A DNA stretch of 64,000 nucleotides from Struthio camelus (Eukaryota; Chordata; Aves; Struthioniformes; Struthionidae), in assembly GCF_040807025.1 (NCBI RefSeq), contig NC_090942.1, positions 200,872,747 to 200,936,746 on the forward strand, in the 5' to 3' direction. Position numbers and translations under genes: made by a program. Every line of letters starts with the position of its first letter. Within the stretch, counting starts at the first letter, position 1. Shown piece by piece: positions 1 to 14,129 of this stretch. The notes under the pieces were generated by a model. The model did no database searches, had not been told where the DNA came from, and was given only the letters and a program-made list of their open reading frames with translations.

Positions 1-2289
1 CATCTGATCCAGCCTTCCAATAAGGCTTCCCTATACTCCAAAGCAAGTGTTAGCTTATCTATTAATCACTATTCTCCCATAATTAACAGTTTGTATTATA
101 AATTGGAACACTATAAACAAGCACAGTATATTTTACACGTAATACAAATGTGGTATGTTATGCTTGATAGTGTGACTTATGAAATAAAATCCTTCTGGAG
201 ATAGAAGAATGGAAATTATGCAGAAAAAAAATGATTCGTTCAGACTGCCAGCCATGCAGAAGTGTTTAGTGGCTTTAACATCTGATCTGGAACACTAGAC
301 TTGCTGAACTTTAATGCAGCTTACTTTGCGGTGCTCTTTTGGATAAGATCTTACAAGGAAAGCTCCTGCATTTAAGGATCCTATACTTTTTTTTTTTTGA
401 CAATAGGATTTAGTCATCCATCCTTTGGCAAAATACTCACTTCTCCCGTTATATGTTCTGCACACCTGCTCCAGCTGCCACCTTCCAGCCTAGGGATAAT
501 TCAATAGCGCTTTATAATTACTGCTTTTAAAGTCCTTTGGAAGTTACAACTGCATAAATGTCAGCTGTATTCTGTAGCATAGCAGTTACAGGAACATCTT
601 GGAAATCTACCCGGCTAGGGTATAGCCAGGGATTTGGATGAAAGCGTAGTGTGATTGCTTCGGGGAACAGTGAGATGAAGGCAAGTTATTTTGATTGATA
701 GTTCACCATAATCATATTTTGAATTACAGATTAGTTTGCTCTGGTTTTGATTTGTCCATCCCTTTTAAGTATTTTCCCTGTAGCAGAGGAAACAATGTTA
801 CCTTGAAATCCGCTGTGTTCAGAGGCGATGATGGCTCTCTGATGAGTGAGGCAGGAACAACACATAAGAATACAACATTTGCTTTTAGGTCTTACTTTTA
901 AATAAACCATTTCAGAAGCCACAAGATGGAGCTAGCAGTCAGGGGAAGTAGGGCAGGACAAGAACAGGGAAATGACAACACCATCGCAGAATTAGAAGGG
1001 TTATTTAAACAAGGCTATTTTACGGAATAAATTCCTCCTCTCAGAGGATGCCATCGTGTTTCATGTTTTCCATAAACAGCGGAGCTGGATGTGGATGGAA
1101 ATTCCTGGCAGCGAGGCCAGGACCCTGGCGGGCAGAGCCCAGTGGCCCCATTGCGGCCACCCCGCCGGGACCACCCCACGTGCTGCCCCACTGCCCTGCT
1201 CCTGCCCCTGCAAAGGGGCTGCCACGCAGGGAAGGTGCCCTTCGCCGGGGAAGGGGCTTCTCCTCTCCCCAGCCCCGCGGAGAAGAGCAGTCTGCAGCCA
1301 CGTGCTGCTGGCCGCCTGGAGCCCCCTTGTCGCCCGGGGGCCAGTATCATACCAAGCAAGGGTTTTTATTCCTTCCTGGCAAACAGTGTAAAAATCTACA
1401 ATATTGACACAGCTTCTGCAAATTAAAACCCTATCGTCTTTTTTTTTCATGACCTAGTTGTCTTCATTATTTGATTGCAGCTCTGTAAAAGCTCCCTGCA
1501 AATTGCTTGCAATATTCATGCCATCCCTCCTGAGCGATGCTGATCTCCTGTGACCTCTCTCTTCTGTTTGTAGTAAAGGATTTTAATTAAAAACTCTTGC
1601 AACTGTTCCTTAAATAGTTTTCATGCTTCTGCACTGTACTTTAATAGCCTATTTTAGGATTCGGACCAGGATGCTGTAGGGCAATTGGCATTCCCTCAAA
1701 AATTTAGCTTTTACAAAAAGGCAAGCATTTCTGTTGTTTCCCCTAATTCATAACAACTGTTTAAAATCAAATGACATGGCAAATCTAATGATCTCCACGT
1801 CTTAATCCTTCATGCTTCTTTTCTTTAGGATTAATATTTGGCTGAGACTTTTTGGTTGCTTAGTCATTGCAAAACCGACCAAAATCCAATGTTTCTTTTA
1901 AGAAATGTGTTATTCCAAGTTTCGCAGTATCATCATGGGATTCTCAAGGAAAAATATAGGGACCCTCCTGAAAAGGCAGAACACTGTCTGCTGAGCAGGT
2001 ATTGAGCTCACGTCCTTGTAGATTGTCCAGATATTTCCCATCTTTGAGATTGGACTTGATTCTAGAATCAAGTTCTGCCTGGACTTAAACATGAAAAGCT
2101 CCTCTTTGCTTTTGTCAGGAAGCCTGAAGGACAGTGTAACCTGGAGTTGTAGTGCTGCTTTTGCCATGGGGTGGAAATGGGGCAACGTTTGTGAGGCAGG
2201 AAATACGCTATAACTGACCACTTACAAGTTATGGGAAAACATAACGCACACTGGCTGTTCTTCAGCCTTTGCTTATGGGCTGTGTTAAC
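1..2289. other. Intergenic, no gene seen
   Basis: Mostly AT-rich unique sequence. A GC-rich patch at about 1085-1345 gives overlapping short open frames in several frames on both strands, none with recognisable similarity. The sequence around 1440-1680 is AT-rich and complex and could be a regulatory element. Confidence 0.6.
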
Positions 2290-2868
2290 AGGAGCAGAGC
2301 CAGTAGATCAAGGGGAGCGATTACCCTCCCTACTCAGCATTCTTTAGACCACATCTAGATACCACACCCAGTTTTGGTCCCCACAATACAGGGAAGACAT
2401 CAACCAACTGGAGTGAGTTCAGTGGAGACCACCGAGAAGGTTGGGGCTGGAGCACTTGCCCTGTGAGGAGCGGCTGAGGGAGCTGAGCTTGTTCAGCCTG
2501 GAGCAGAGATGGCTTTGGGGATCTGACAACAGCCCCCCAGCACCTATGATGAGGGTACTGAGAAGACAAAGCCAGGCTCTTTGCAGCAGTGCATGGCAGG
2601 AGGTCAAGGAACAAGAGGCACAAGCAAACAAAAGAGGTTCAAACTGGGTATGAGGAAACCCATTTTCCCTGTGAGGATAACCAAGAGCTGGCACAGGTTG
2701 CCCAGGGAGCTTGTGCAGCCTCCATTCTTGGAAGTTTTCAAGACCTGACTGGATCAAGCCCTGAGCAACCTTGTCAGATGTCATTGCTGCCCTTGCTGTG
2801 GGCAGGAGGTTGGACTAGAGACCTCCTGAGGCCCCTTCCAACCTGGATTATCCTGTGATTCTGTGATC
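2290..2868 (+). mobile_element. CR1 LINE, 5'-truncated 3' portion
   Basis: About 580 bp matches the familiar CR1 3' region. It begins with a degraded 'GCCAGTAGATCAAGGGGAG' segment and runs through 'GAGGAGCGGCTGAGGGAGCT' and 'GGCACAGGTTGCCCAG'. It ends with the hallmark 'GGTTGGACTAGA...CCCTTCCAACCT' and a terminal 'TGTGATTCTGTGAT' microsatellite-like tail. CR1 copies are almost always cut at the 5' end, as here. Small indels break every frame. Confidence 0.93.
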
Positions 2869-5800
2869 CTATATGAGTTAATCTAGTAAAATCTAAGTAA
2901 AAGACATTTCCTTGCCCAAGTTCTTTCAAGTGATTCGGTCATCGTTTTTAACAGTGACCTTCATATTGACGCTAAAAGAATAAGTCAGTTACTGTCCTTG
3001 GTAGGGTCAACTTTCAAAAGAAATGGACTCAATAGACCAGCAGCACCCTATATGCTTACTTAGAGCATCCAGAAAGAAACCAATACGATCAGCAGTTTCT
3101 TCCTTGCAATTTGCATTTGGGTGCTTTGCTAATTGATGCTGTGACGTTGAGCCAGCAAAGTCAGTCAGTATTTTCTACTCCTGGTGTTCAACACCCTATT
3201 CCATTGTCAGGTGTTGTAAGTAATCACACTTGTTTTGAAAGGTGGAGGTTGAAGATGCTTGGTAGTGCAGGAAATTAGGCCTCTTGTTCAAATCCATAAA
3301 TATAGATGCACATGCCAAACTGAGGTAGAAAAGAAAACAGATACAGCTGTCTCTTACGTAACTGCTGCCCTGTAGACTCCTAACAGTACAGTAACACAGT
3401 TCTCATTGGCCACGATTTAGAAGGTAGCAGTTGCAGAAGAAAATAACCACTTTAGCTTCTTCCTAACTCTATTTGCAAGTCCAGGGAAGGGAGATCAAAC
3501 ATTTAATTTTATTTTTATCTTGAATATACAAAATACACTCTAAGACTAGCTTTCCTTAAAGAAGCCACTTCATATAGTTAAAAGCCTGTTAAAAGCCAAA
3601 GATGATTTCAAATTTAAAAAGTATTATAAAGAAATGATGCTTTTCTTTTCTATTGTGCTTAGTTTGCTGCCCCTGCAATAGTTCTGCACCAACAGGGTAT
3701 CGCAGACCATACAGGTTGCCATAGTCATCTCACAGAAAAGTGACATTTAGGCAGAGCTATTGAAGAGCCCAGTATAAGCGATTCCACTACAAGCTGCATT
3801 TGATGATAGAAAAAGTGCCTGTGAGCCTGTGACCTTTAGTGCAATAAAACAGTGGGATAACAAGGATCAAAATCTAAATCCTGAGAACCTGGGACCTTGG
3901 AGGAAAGGCACCTCTGGAGCTGTCTGTCACAGCTTGCTTGATATGCCACATTAGCATCTTTTCCATGCTGACCCCACTGAAATGTCACACCCCATTTCTT
4001 TCAGTCTATGCACCCTCTGCAAACGCTAGTGGCAGAAGGCTGTGCTAGCTCTGAAAGAATTGCTATGAATTGGCCTAAAGGCAGAAGACAAATAGGGGTG
4101 CTTTCTGCCTCCAACTCAGGCAAGAAGATTGCCCTTTCAGAGTAGACTTGCATGGATTTACTCCAGGTTTTCAACACCATCATCTGGGGGAAAGTCCTGC
4201 ATTTGTGTTCCAGAGAAGCATGTTCTCCTTTGAGGAAGCAGTACTGGCTCACCTCTGCAGGAGGAGGAGCTCCTTTAATTAGGACAGAAGGGGACCAGGG
4301 ACACTCATAGCTGTGCAATGAGCTTTCTGGGAAATATACTCACCTTCTTCATAGACCATGGGGCTGGTTTCTTAGATCTTACCTCTAGCATAAACACTTG
4401 TGTGCCTATCTGTATGTCAGTGTCTATCTAAAACAGGACTTCCCAACACACTCACCCACAGAGAAAATGAGAATAGAGACATGTGCCAGAAGGCAGATGT
4501 ATAGCTGAACACACTGCTCCCCGGTGTTCAGCGCTACTGCATGACCACAGCATAAACACCTGCCTAGGATGGAATAAAACTTTTCCAGGTCTTAGATTAA
4601 TCTCATTTTCTGAAAAAAAAAAAGATGTTGTAGAAGTAGTTAAGACATGTGCATAAGCTAATGGTCAGATTATCTCTGTCAACTTTGGTCTACAGTTTTC
4701 AGTACTGGGCGATAAGACTTCCCGGGAAACGGGAGCTCAGTGTCCTTCAGTAAAAAACAAGCAAAACCTCACCGAGTTATTTTAGAAATCTGAATAGCAT
4801 AGCATAAATATATTTTCCTCCTCCAAAGACAGGTCACAGCAGCCTTAATTATCAGAGGCCAGAATGGAAATAACATAAAAATAAATCCTCTCAAAGTTTG
4901 CTCTCATTTCCACATTTGGCATATTTAAATATAAACACCATCTGTGTTTATCATGAAACACAATGATAACTGCAGTCCGATCTCGCAGTGACACCAGTGT
5001 TTATGGAGCGTTACAGTAAGGGGCACGTGGAAAGCTTCCTCAAAACTGAACTCTGCTTAAGTTATTTGCTCAGCCACCAGCTGCTTATGTACATGGGAGG
5101 TGCTTTTGCCAAGAAAAGGATTACCATGGAACAAAACAGAGCCTGAAACCTTGCTCACACGGCAGCTTCTTGTGCTAGCCACCCCAAGGATGCAAATAGC
5201 AGGAAAAGTTACTCACAGCAATGAATCAATCTGAAAAATGCACTTCCTGTTTTTAAAATGAGAGCTGGTCTTTCAACTCGAGCTGGACACGAGGAGCGCC
5301 TGCAGAGCACTCGAGTACCACCAGTTTGCACCTCGGGTGCGGGGGCAGGATCGCCCAGCCTTTCCCTCGCAGGCTTACACAGCTCCCCAGTTAGACCATG
5401 CTGCAGCATCCCCAGGAGGTCTACAGGATTTTTGCAGGGAAACGAGAGCTAATTCTGCTCATGGTAGCAATTCATTGCATAACTGCCAGAAGCTTATTCT
5501 GATTACCGTGAGTCGGGAAGCCTAACGGCCCTTGTTGATATTAGGGATCTCGATGCCCCTACAGCACATGCTGCTTCTACACAGAAACAAAAGCAGAATT
5601 AAAAGCTAACAATGTGAGAAGGAAAATAGTCCTGGCCTAAAGCAGGGACTCAGTGCTGCTGAGGGATGATGATTTCATCACAGACTCTCGTAGACACCAT
5701 TGTCTAGACAAACAAGGGCATTTGAATTCCTCCCGCTGGAACCGATTTATCCTATGGAACCCGATGTAGGGGCCTATCGACGTAACAGCATGTCCTCTGT

Positions 5801-6424
5801 GAAAATAAAGTCATCAGCTCGCTGAAACACAAAGTCCACAGGTGTGGACCCTCAGAATTAAGGCATCAGAACTGTCCTTTGGTTCTCCTTTGATGACACA
5901 CAAGACTTAGACTAACTGCTCATATTAAAAGCTCAGTGTGTGGTTTGCTTCACCACGCAAAAGAGCTGTTTGAATAACTTTGTAAAATGTCAAGTATTTT
6001 TAGATGATAAAACTAATTATGTGAAGACAGTACAAGCTCTTTTACAGTGAAATATTAAAAAAATACGAAGAGATCCAAAATGTGTTGCCTCACCTAAACC
6101 TAAGGAGCCTGGAACAGCATCTGATCTCCATTGCTCAACCATCACTTGTCCAAAGGCAGTGAAGGTAACAAAGATTGATATTGGTATAATTCAGAGCAGA
6201 ATTTGGCTCATTATCTCCCTTCTCCTAGAGGTGGCATTGAGTGCTCTGATTTTTAACAGAAGTACATGAAACCATGCAAGAACATCTCAATTAAAAACAA
6301 AACAAAACAAAAAAAAATGCAGCATTAACGCTAATTTGTTCAATTCCAGACTGATGAGTTTATGAGAAGCAGAAGTGCAATAGCTAGCAAAGCTGTAGAC
6401 AGTAGCTTCACAGTATAAACTCTC
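2869..6424. other. Intergenic, no gene seen
   Basis: Unique noncoding DNA with no exon-like segments with protein similarity, and no young repeats recognised. Confidence 0.6.
4910..5030. promoter_or_regulatory. Candidate regulatory element with forkhead-like sites
   Basis: Several forkhead-type cores (ATAAACA, TGTTTAT twice) lie within about 90 bp in otherwise unique sequence. This rests on motif clustering only. Confidence 0.2.
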
Positions 6425-6700
6425 CCATCAGTAAGATGTTCCTAGTGTTTAATCCGAATTTTCCTTTTCTCCCTCTCATCTTATTTACCCTGATTATACT
6501 GCCACTGTGTTTGCCTAAGCAATTTTACTCTATCAGAGGTGTTTACTCTCCTCAGATATCTACAGACTAATTTCACATCTGCCCACACACTGTGTTATAT
6601 TTTAGATAAACCTTATTTAGCTCTATAATCTTCCCTTATAAGTCAATCCTTCTGGTCTTCCGGCACTGTTGCTTTATTCTGGACTCGGTCATCCTACCAG
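6425..6700 (-). mobile_element. Probable ancient CR1 fragment, antisense
   Basis: The plus strand resembles the reverse complement of an old CR1. It has 'CTCCCATCAGTAAGATGTTC', then a pyrimidine-rich stretch ending near 'ATCTTCCCTTATAAGTCAAT', the usual wording of this family in antisense. It is heavily diverged and the edges are by eye. Confidence 0.4.
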
Positions 6701-9700
6701 TGCATTGATGTCAGAGCCAAATGTGCAATTCCAGAAGCAGTGGACCAGAAGCTTAGCAAGGACAACCTGAATGCGAAATACCCTGGCCCACAGCCAGAGA
6801 AGCAATTTTCAACCTATGCTTAACTTTAAGCACATGAGTAATCCTACCTGCTTTACTGAGATTACACATGCCCTTAAAAGAAAACCTTGCTCAGCTGCTC
6901 TGCTGGAGTGGGACCAGAATGTTCTGTGTATTCTGGATCGAGCTTGTGAAAAAAAGACTTTTTACTCATTTTTCCACGACCTGATGCATGTGTGTGTGTA
7001 TGGAGTTCAAAGTGTGTTTTCTTGCAAATTTCTGTCTGATTTGCTGCCCACTATCACTTCTGTCTCCAGAAGCGCTCTTGCTATCCACATTTCTCCTCCC
7101 TACAAAAATTTTGGGATTATATAGCTTTCCTGAACTAACTTACATTGTTCCAATCCAAGTCGCACATATGTTATTTTCTGTCTATCTATCTAGTTTAAAA
7201 AAAGGAATTGGACAAGTGGTGGGGATGAACATGGCTTTGGCTCTGGATTTAGAGACCCACATTTTGAGTAAGGGCCCTATAAGAATTACCTGATTCTTTG
7301 CTCCCGACAGGGACTGGGGATGGCTAAGCAGGGAGGCAGAAATTGCTAGTCAGTCTAGTTGTGAGAAGATAAGACTTACGATAGGTAAACAGCTCTCAGT
7401 GGCTAGCAGGAAGCTAGGACGTGTGGAACTAGTTTCGTGTGGGCTTCTGTTATGACCGGATTATTTTGTGCAAACTCCAAAACTTTTTCCAGTATCTGAA
7501 GAAGTTCTAATGTTCCTCTCCCGTCAGGGCTCCCTGTTATCCACGAAGAGGCTGGTCCCTGCTTCCCTAACAGAGGTATTCACAGGGTCTCTTTTTCTCC
7601 GATACTTAGCCACTTATTATTGTTAAACTTGTAAAAATAAGCTCTGGGACATTTTGGTTCATGGACACATTGACTCATGTCTGTCATGGTTTGATGTTGC
7701 AGTATTAAAGTGGAATACCTGCATATATGCCCTCCTGCCTAAAGCATGGTTTTGCCAGAGCCTCATTTCCTTAGCAAACTCCGCTAAAAGAAAACTTGCT
7801 TCAGGAAACAGGGAGCAACAGCAAGATAACTGATGTGTTAAGAAAGTTGTACTGTGCTCATCACATTCTGATTCCTCTGAATTGAACAACTCTGACAGAA
7901 ACAGGGAGATCTGTGGAGCTAAGTGTCTTTGAAGACTGATCTGCTCTATTTAGATACTCAAGTATGGACTGAGGAATATAATGCTAATTCTATAGATCTG
8001 TAACTTAGGCCATGTTTTTTGACGAAACATGACCTAAAACAAAAAGCTGAGATTCTGCACTTCTAATTGTACTGTAGCAATACGGCAGACAGAGGTTGGC
8101 AGTCGTTCCAAACAGAGCAGAAGTTGAAGAGGTGAAGAGGTCTGTGGTGTGAGGGAAAAAACAGTATCAGTATGGTTACAGTCCAGGAAAGCACACAAGT
8201 AGTTGCAATGTTCATCTGCAATAGTGAGATCAGTGATGTGGCAACAGGTCTGGACCAGAGAGCAGGCAGACACTTGGGAGAAGAGTAAAGGACCTCCAGT
8301 GATCTGATGAAAAATGGTGTGTCCCAGGGGAGCTGACCCCTGCCCCGGCTGCAGACAGCCCATGGGCTTGCGGAACCAGAGAAGCTGTTGTTCTGAACAC
8401 AGCGGTGAGACCTAGGCTTGCTGCTGGGAGCGCTGGAGGGGAGAGAGAACTGTAATACCTGAAATACCCACAAAGAGCACAAGGGCAGTCTCATCTCCAA
8501 GGCAACTGCAGACCCAGGCTCTTCTTTCTGTCAGACTTCTTTAACTGCGAATTGAGAATCTGCAAATATCATGTTATTGAGCATACCAGGCCAAAGGAGT
8601 TACCTTTTAGAGAGCTTGATTGTTCCTTTTGACTCTTTTGTACCAGAACAAGTTGTCTCAGCTCTTAAGAAAACCTAGTGTGAGGGGAGCACAGAACAAG
8701 GATGGACGCAGTCAACTGCGACTGATCTTGTGAACTGAACATGTCTGGGACCTCTTCTCTGGTCTTTGAAGGCAAGCAGCACAGCATGGTTTCCATCCAC
8801 TTAGCTAACCTGCCCTCACCTCTAACAGAGGTGTAGGGTCCAGGTGGTTCATTGGATTCATAGGTTCCTATGGTCTACTGGTAATGGTCCTTGGACCATG
8901 CTGTCCTCTAAACTGTGCCTAGGCATTTGCTGCATACAGGGGTAGTTGTCAGGGGCCAAAACTGTGTCAGGGAGCGTGCTGGCAGCTACATCGCAAGGAC
9001 AGCTGCAAGCCCATGCCCTATCCCTTTCTAGTTTACTTGCATAGGTATAGCTAGAGACCAAAAGGAGGCCTACGAGGAGACAGGCTGTGCTGGAAGCAGG
9101 CGCAGGAAGAGCAGGGCACGGAGAGGCTCTCGTGGAGATGACAGCTTTAGAGCTAAGCAATAGCTGGAGTAACAAGACACTCCATGTTCCCACCCATCTC
9201 GTCTGACCTGTGGAGAGAAGCGAGCTGCTGACCCTTGCAGAGCAAGCAGGAGGAGTGAGGCCGAGAGATCCAAGCAGGGCAGAGGAGGAGTGACCCTGCA
9301 CACAGGGGACTGCATGAATCGTTTCTTTATGAAAACTCTTCCTTTGGCCAGAAGCCTAAACTCTTAAATCTCCTGTTAAGCAAGGCACCCTCTTTCTGCC
9401 CTGCACATACCTTGCATATTTTTTTCCTCAAGGAAGCATTTTGTGATGATTAATGAATTATGAAGGTCATCTTTTAGGTCTTCAGCTCTCTCTAGCCTCC
9501 AAAGGAAACAAAATCTGTAAGAGTTCCAGCTAAAAGTGTCATAGCAGATGCGTTCAGTTTACTCTATTTATGATTGTGCTCACAATGGACTGATTAAGTC
9601 CATTTCTTTAAATAAACAGAAATTGAGATTGTTTGTGAAATGCTATTTTCTTCTGCCTCAAAACATCTGCTGCCTATTACTTACGGACCATTTAGGTAAA

Positions 9701-9986
9701 GCTAGAACACATCCAGATCTGTATCTGTTTCCTGAAAATTGCTTAAACATTCTTTGAAGTGTAGAAATCTGTGCTTTTACCACTGAAGGAAAATCTAAGT
9801 CTAAACGAGTAGTCTGTAGCTGAGATAAGTTAAATAAATCCACCCTGTACAGGAATTGTGTTGGTATGTGAGACCGGGAACCATGCTGGCAGGAGGTAGA
9901 GAAGTTGACTGTAAGTCCATATATCTTGAACTAATAATGCATGAAGTTACATAAAGAATCACAGCTATTTCAGCAGTGTTCTTTTT

Positions 9987-10008
9987 CTGATGACATGCGT
10001 GTCATCAG
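9987..10008. repeat. Perfect inverted repeat, 9-bp arms
   Basis: CTGATGACA, loop TGCG, TGTCATCAG. The arms contain the TGACA core bound by TALE homeodomain proteins (MEIS/TGIF class) in inverted orientation; that use is speculation. Confidence 0.85.
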
Positions 10009-10743
10009 GAACAACTATATTCCATCTTACTCCACAACCTCCTCCACAAAATGTTCTGGATAGGAATGCCATTTTACATGTGTGTCCTATTAGATGGACA
10101 ATTCAGTGTCATTGGTATCTTCGGGGAATCTTCTTCTTCATGCCGAGTAGGCAGAGGCGTTGGTAACATCTGCAGGATGACTTACCCATGAGACATGATC
10201 GTTGTCCAACATCCCAGTGAGGCCCATTATGACATCCCACCTGTAGCATTCCTCCTTTTTAACCCATGCGGATGAGAGGTTACCTCCTCTCCAGTAACAA
10301 CAGTTGCACCCTGAAGTCCAGCGGTTCCCTATGGACAGTCTGGACAGACCTTTTCCAGTCTAGCTCCTCTTTGGCCTTTATTTCCATAGTCATCATCCTT
10401 CCTCTTGCAAGAAGCTCAGGGAATAAAATCTGATTCAATCTTCAAGGTTCAACCCAAGGACTTTCTCTTCAGCTGCTGAAGAGTGCAGCTTCCTTGCTTC
10501 CTTGCTTTTCAGCCCATCACAGCCTTATTGTTCCTCCAGATAGGGATATACCCTGCCTCAGTGTGCTTGAGCTACATTTAACTGACTTGGTAACTGTAGC
10601 TGAGGTCATAAGAAACCCCTCTGAACCTTTGCTAAGCTGCTGTCATGTAAGATGTAGATATCCCATCCCATCCATTTATATTGAGTTTATATTTTCTGAA
10701 AGGAAATAAAGATCCAATGGCTCCAAGTGAATGCTGGAACCAA

Positions 10744-10766
10744 GATTAGACTTCATGAGTCTAATC
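10744..10766. repeat. Perfect inverted repeat, 9-bp arms
   Basis: GATTAGACT, loop TCATG, AGTCTAATC. The outer edges contain TAATC, a K50 homeodomain type core, on both strands. Confidence 0.85.
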
Positions 10767-12699
10767 CTCATGAGCCTTTAGCACCCATTATAGATAACGG
10801 AAATAACCTATCCCCTGTGTCTGTTTTGCTGATTGCTGATCCTTCCAATAGACAAACAGAGTCCAAGTGAGCTGGAGAGTTTTGGATTGCAGGTGCCCTT
10901 AACTACCATTTACCTCTCACAGAGCTAGCACACCTCATTGGAGACTAATCTTACTCTAGACCTGGGGAGAAGAAGAGAAGAAATTAGCACCAGAACCGTA
11001 ATGTGACATGATGCATCAAGTCTGCCTTGCAAGACAGGCTTGTGAAACGCACAGTAAGGATTCTGATAAGAACAAAAGGAAAAAACACTTTCCAATCACC
11101 ATTTCTCGTCTTAAATGTCAAGTACATGATCCCAACAATAAGCAATTATCCAGATAACATTTCTTTGGCACAGCTGGCTTTAAACTACCTTCAGAGACCA
11201 ATGATCACCATCGTGAGAAAATCCAGTTTGTGGCCAGCTGCTCCTGTCAGTGCCCACCACTCTGCTGGTGAGTCTTCACAGAAGGCTTACTTCCTGGAGC
11301 CTTTGCACAGCATCCTTCCAGCTTTGTGCTTGCAGGGGGTTGCAGAGCATGATATGTGTGCAAAAGGCAAATTGATAGCAACATTGTTTTACACGCAGCT
11401 GGGGAAATAGTAAAACACTATCACATCCCATTAAGAATCATTTTGTTAATTTACAAATGCACAAATCCAAAGCAGCTGGAATCCAGAGTGCCTCTTTGTA
11501 CTCACTAGTTTTGATCTCAGGTCCCTTGCTTCCTTGGCCTTATCCTATATTTAACTACTTAATTGGGACACATTAGGCTTCTTCCTTGCCATGTCAAAAG
11601 AAACAGTTGTATGCCAAGCTCTCTTCTTCCCTCAGATGAACAAGATTTTTCATCTGATCAGCCAGCCAGTCACACACCTAAGCTACTGATAACTGGATTT
11701 ACACTGGTGATTGACAGCAAACACAGTTCTTCCTAACTAGCACTGTTTCCACAGTCATCAAATCAACTGTATCTGTTAAGATGAACAACATTAACATTGC
11801 ATGGCATCACTCCTGCTTAGCTATATCACAGCATAGACACCTTGACCTGGGAGCGTCACTGCGAACGCTTCATGTCCTGGGAACAGCTGCAATGACTGCA
11901 TATGCTTCTTGAAATAGCAGTAATCTGGATCCTATGTTGTCTGGATTTGTATCAGTCAAAATGCACTGATGCTACTGAAGTTTCTCCAGCTCTTGAATAT
12001 CTGACAGGGAGGCCGGGTCTGGGCTACAAAGCATGACAATGCGCTTGCTTGCTTGTATTCAATATGGTACCTCCGTAAATCTGGGCCCGGATATATTCCT
12101 CCTCCGGATAATTCCCCATCATAACATCTGGGGAGTATTCTGAACTCTGGGAAATGCCTAGTGCAGGCATGAATGAACTGTTCCTATTCTTTTTATTACA
12201 GAAGAGTAGCCAAAAGAAGGGGAAATTTGGCAGAAATTTTACCTTCCTCACCTTTTTGAGAGGGAAAAGACAGTGTGACATGCCATCTGGAGAAAGTTCT
12301 CCTGGGTTAGAGCCTCAGAAAGAGAGGCAAAGGTCCTTCCTCAGATTAATCTGGTCTTAGCATAAAGTAGAAGGGCCTTAAAGCAATTCTTATGTGAACT
12401 GCAGGCTAACAGGTAGGATGGGTGGTTATGTCATCCAGGAATCATTAAAAGAGAGTAATTCTTCCTTGTTTGAGGGACTTCAGCAGCCTCCTAGCTAGGA
12501 TATGAAAGTTTTCCTTTCAGCAGTAACTGCGTCTTAATGTGACTTCTGTCTGATCTATGGTGAGCAAATATAAGCCCTGTCTTAGGTATATATTTGTGAT
12601 GGAAGTTGCAGTTGAGAACAGACTCAAAGGCAGGCTACCAGAGTCCTGGCTTCTCCCGAGTACAGAATAGAGGGTCTTCTGCTGCTACGTGGACCAGCA

Positions 12700-12726
12700 T
12701 GCCCAGGGAGGCAACCTCCCTGGGCA
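12700..12726. repeat. Perfect inverted repeat, 12-bp arms, 3-base loop
   Basis: TGCCCAGGGAGG, loop CAA, CCTCCCTGGGCA. The GC-rich arms would form a stable hairpin or cruciform. The flanks do not extend the stem, so it is too short for a microRNA precursor. Confidence 0.9.
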
Positions 12727-14129
12727 GGGTTTAGCCCTTGCTCTCCCTCCCTGGTCTGACTCTTCCCAAATTACACCTTTCTGGCCAAGAAAAGGTGCAC
12801 ATCACTATTGGGAATGGCTAGAAAGGTGAGAAGGTAGGCTCAGCACAACAGCTGACAGTGCAAAAAGAGGAGCCCCAAACGAGTCCTCAAAGCAAAAGTA
12901 AATATAATCTATTGACAACAAAACTGCCCAAGAATTAATCAAGTTCATCTGGATTTATGGGGTAGGAAGCATTTGTTCTGTTCTCATTCAGTCAAACAAT
13001 GATCTGTACCAGCTGCCGTAAACTGGGTGAGTTCACCTCTTTGATTCAGTTATGCCTACGCACTTCGGAGTCATCATTCTTCTCCGACGTAGAGCTATCT
13101 TCAGAAAGTGCAATACTCCCATGGGGCCACAGGGAGCTCACTTGCTGGCAGTGGTGTTTAGCTCCCCAGTCAGGCTGTACTGTCGGCCTCTGATGCCCAC
13201 ATGCACGTAGGCATTTTCTACCACTGTGCCCATCATAGTAGAGCATAAATATCGAGAAAGCAGCAGCCATAACCGTAGCCATAAATTACCCCTTAAAAAG
13301 TTGTCTTTGCACTGATAACTTCAAAAGCTGGGCAATACTGAAGGTGCTGATGTGCTGAATCACTGTCCTGAATGGGTTCAGTGTTGTCCCAACATCTTTC
13401 GCAGCTCTCTGCTTTGTCGTGTCCTGAGGACAGACTGTCCTTGCAGAAAGGGACTGTCTGAGGGCTGAGTCTCTGCTCCACGTGGGAGAGCGGGGACATG
13501 GCCTATGGCTGCAGGTGCTGCAGCTGGGGGCAGCAGACATAAGAAGAGTCCAGAGTGGGGCACCTCAGGGCTGTGTTGGCTGAGCTCAGTCTTATAACAC
13601 CACCCCATTAACCTACTGACCAGTGATACCTGTCTGCATTGCTGTCAGGCTGTGGGGAGGCGGGGAGCTGGTTTTAGCCTCTATCACCAAAATATCTCTT
13701 TTTAAAGTTTTGGTCCTACTCCATTTTTCCAGTTACTTAGCTATAGTCTCAGTCTTACTCCAGTCTATGGGGCTGATGGATAGTCACCCCCGTCAAGAAT
13801 GACATGTATTTTCCTGAGGCATCCATTTAGATGTTCCTTTTGCAAGCAGGAATCTCTCTTCCTTGCTACCAGACAGAGAATTTCTCTCAGGAAGTTCTGT
13901 ATTAATAAATATTGTGAACCCCAGATGCGCAGGAGGCAGAGCAACCATAGATAGAGGTCATGTCAATTTGGTAGGTTATTGTCAAGCCCCGTCTATTCTG
14001 GATCTTTATGCCTAGGTCCCTGTGACACATAACACAAGTAAATGCTGCACTTCACAGAAACTCTCACCAAATTTACTGACATCAAAGGAGTTTGAAGGGT
14101 CACTGATTATTTTTATTGTGCTTTCTGGG

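Larger units (their letters stand above)
6701..14129. other. Intergenic, no gene seen
   Basis: Unique sequence with scattered open frames under 150 codons and no family resemblance. It contains the three inverted repeats annotated separately. Confidence 0.6.

Noticed and set aside
1041-1450. Cluster of frames in the GC-rich patch
   Set aside because: At least six overlapping frames on both strands, which is what composition alone gives; no protein family seen.
2419-2784. Minus-strand 121-codon frame
   Set aside because: Antisense shadow of a CR1 element.
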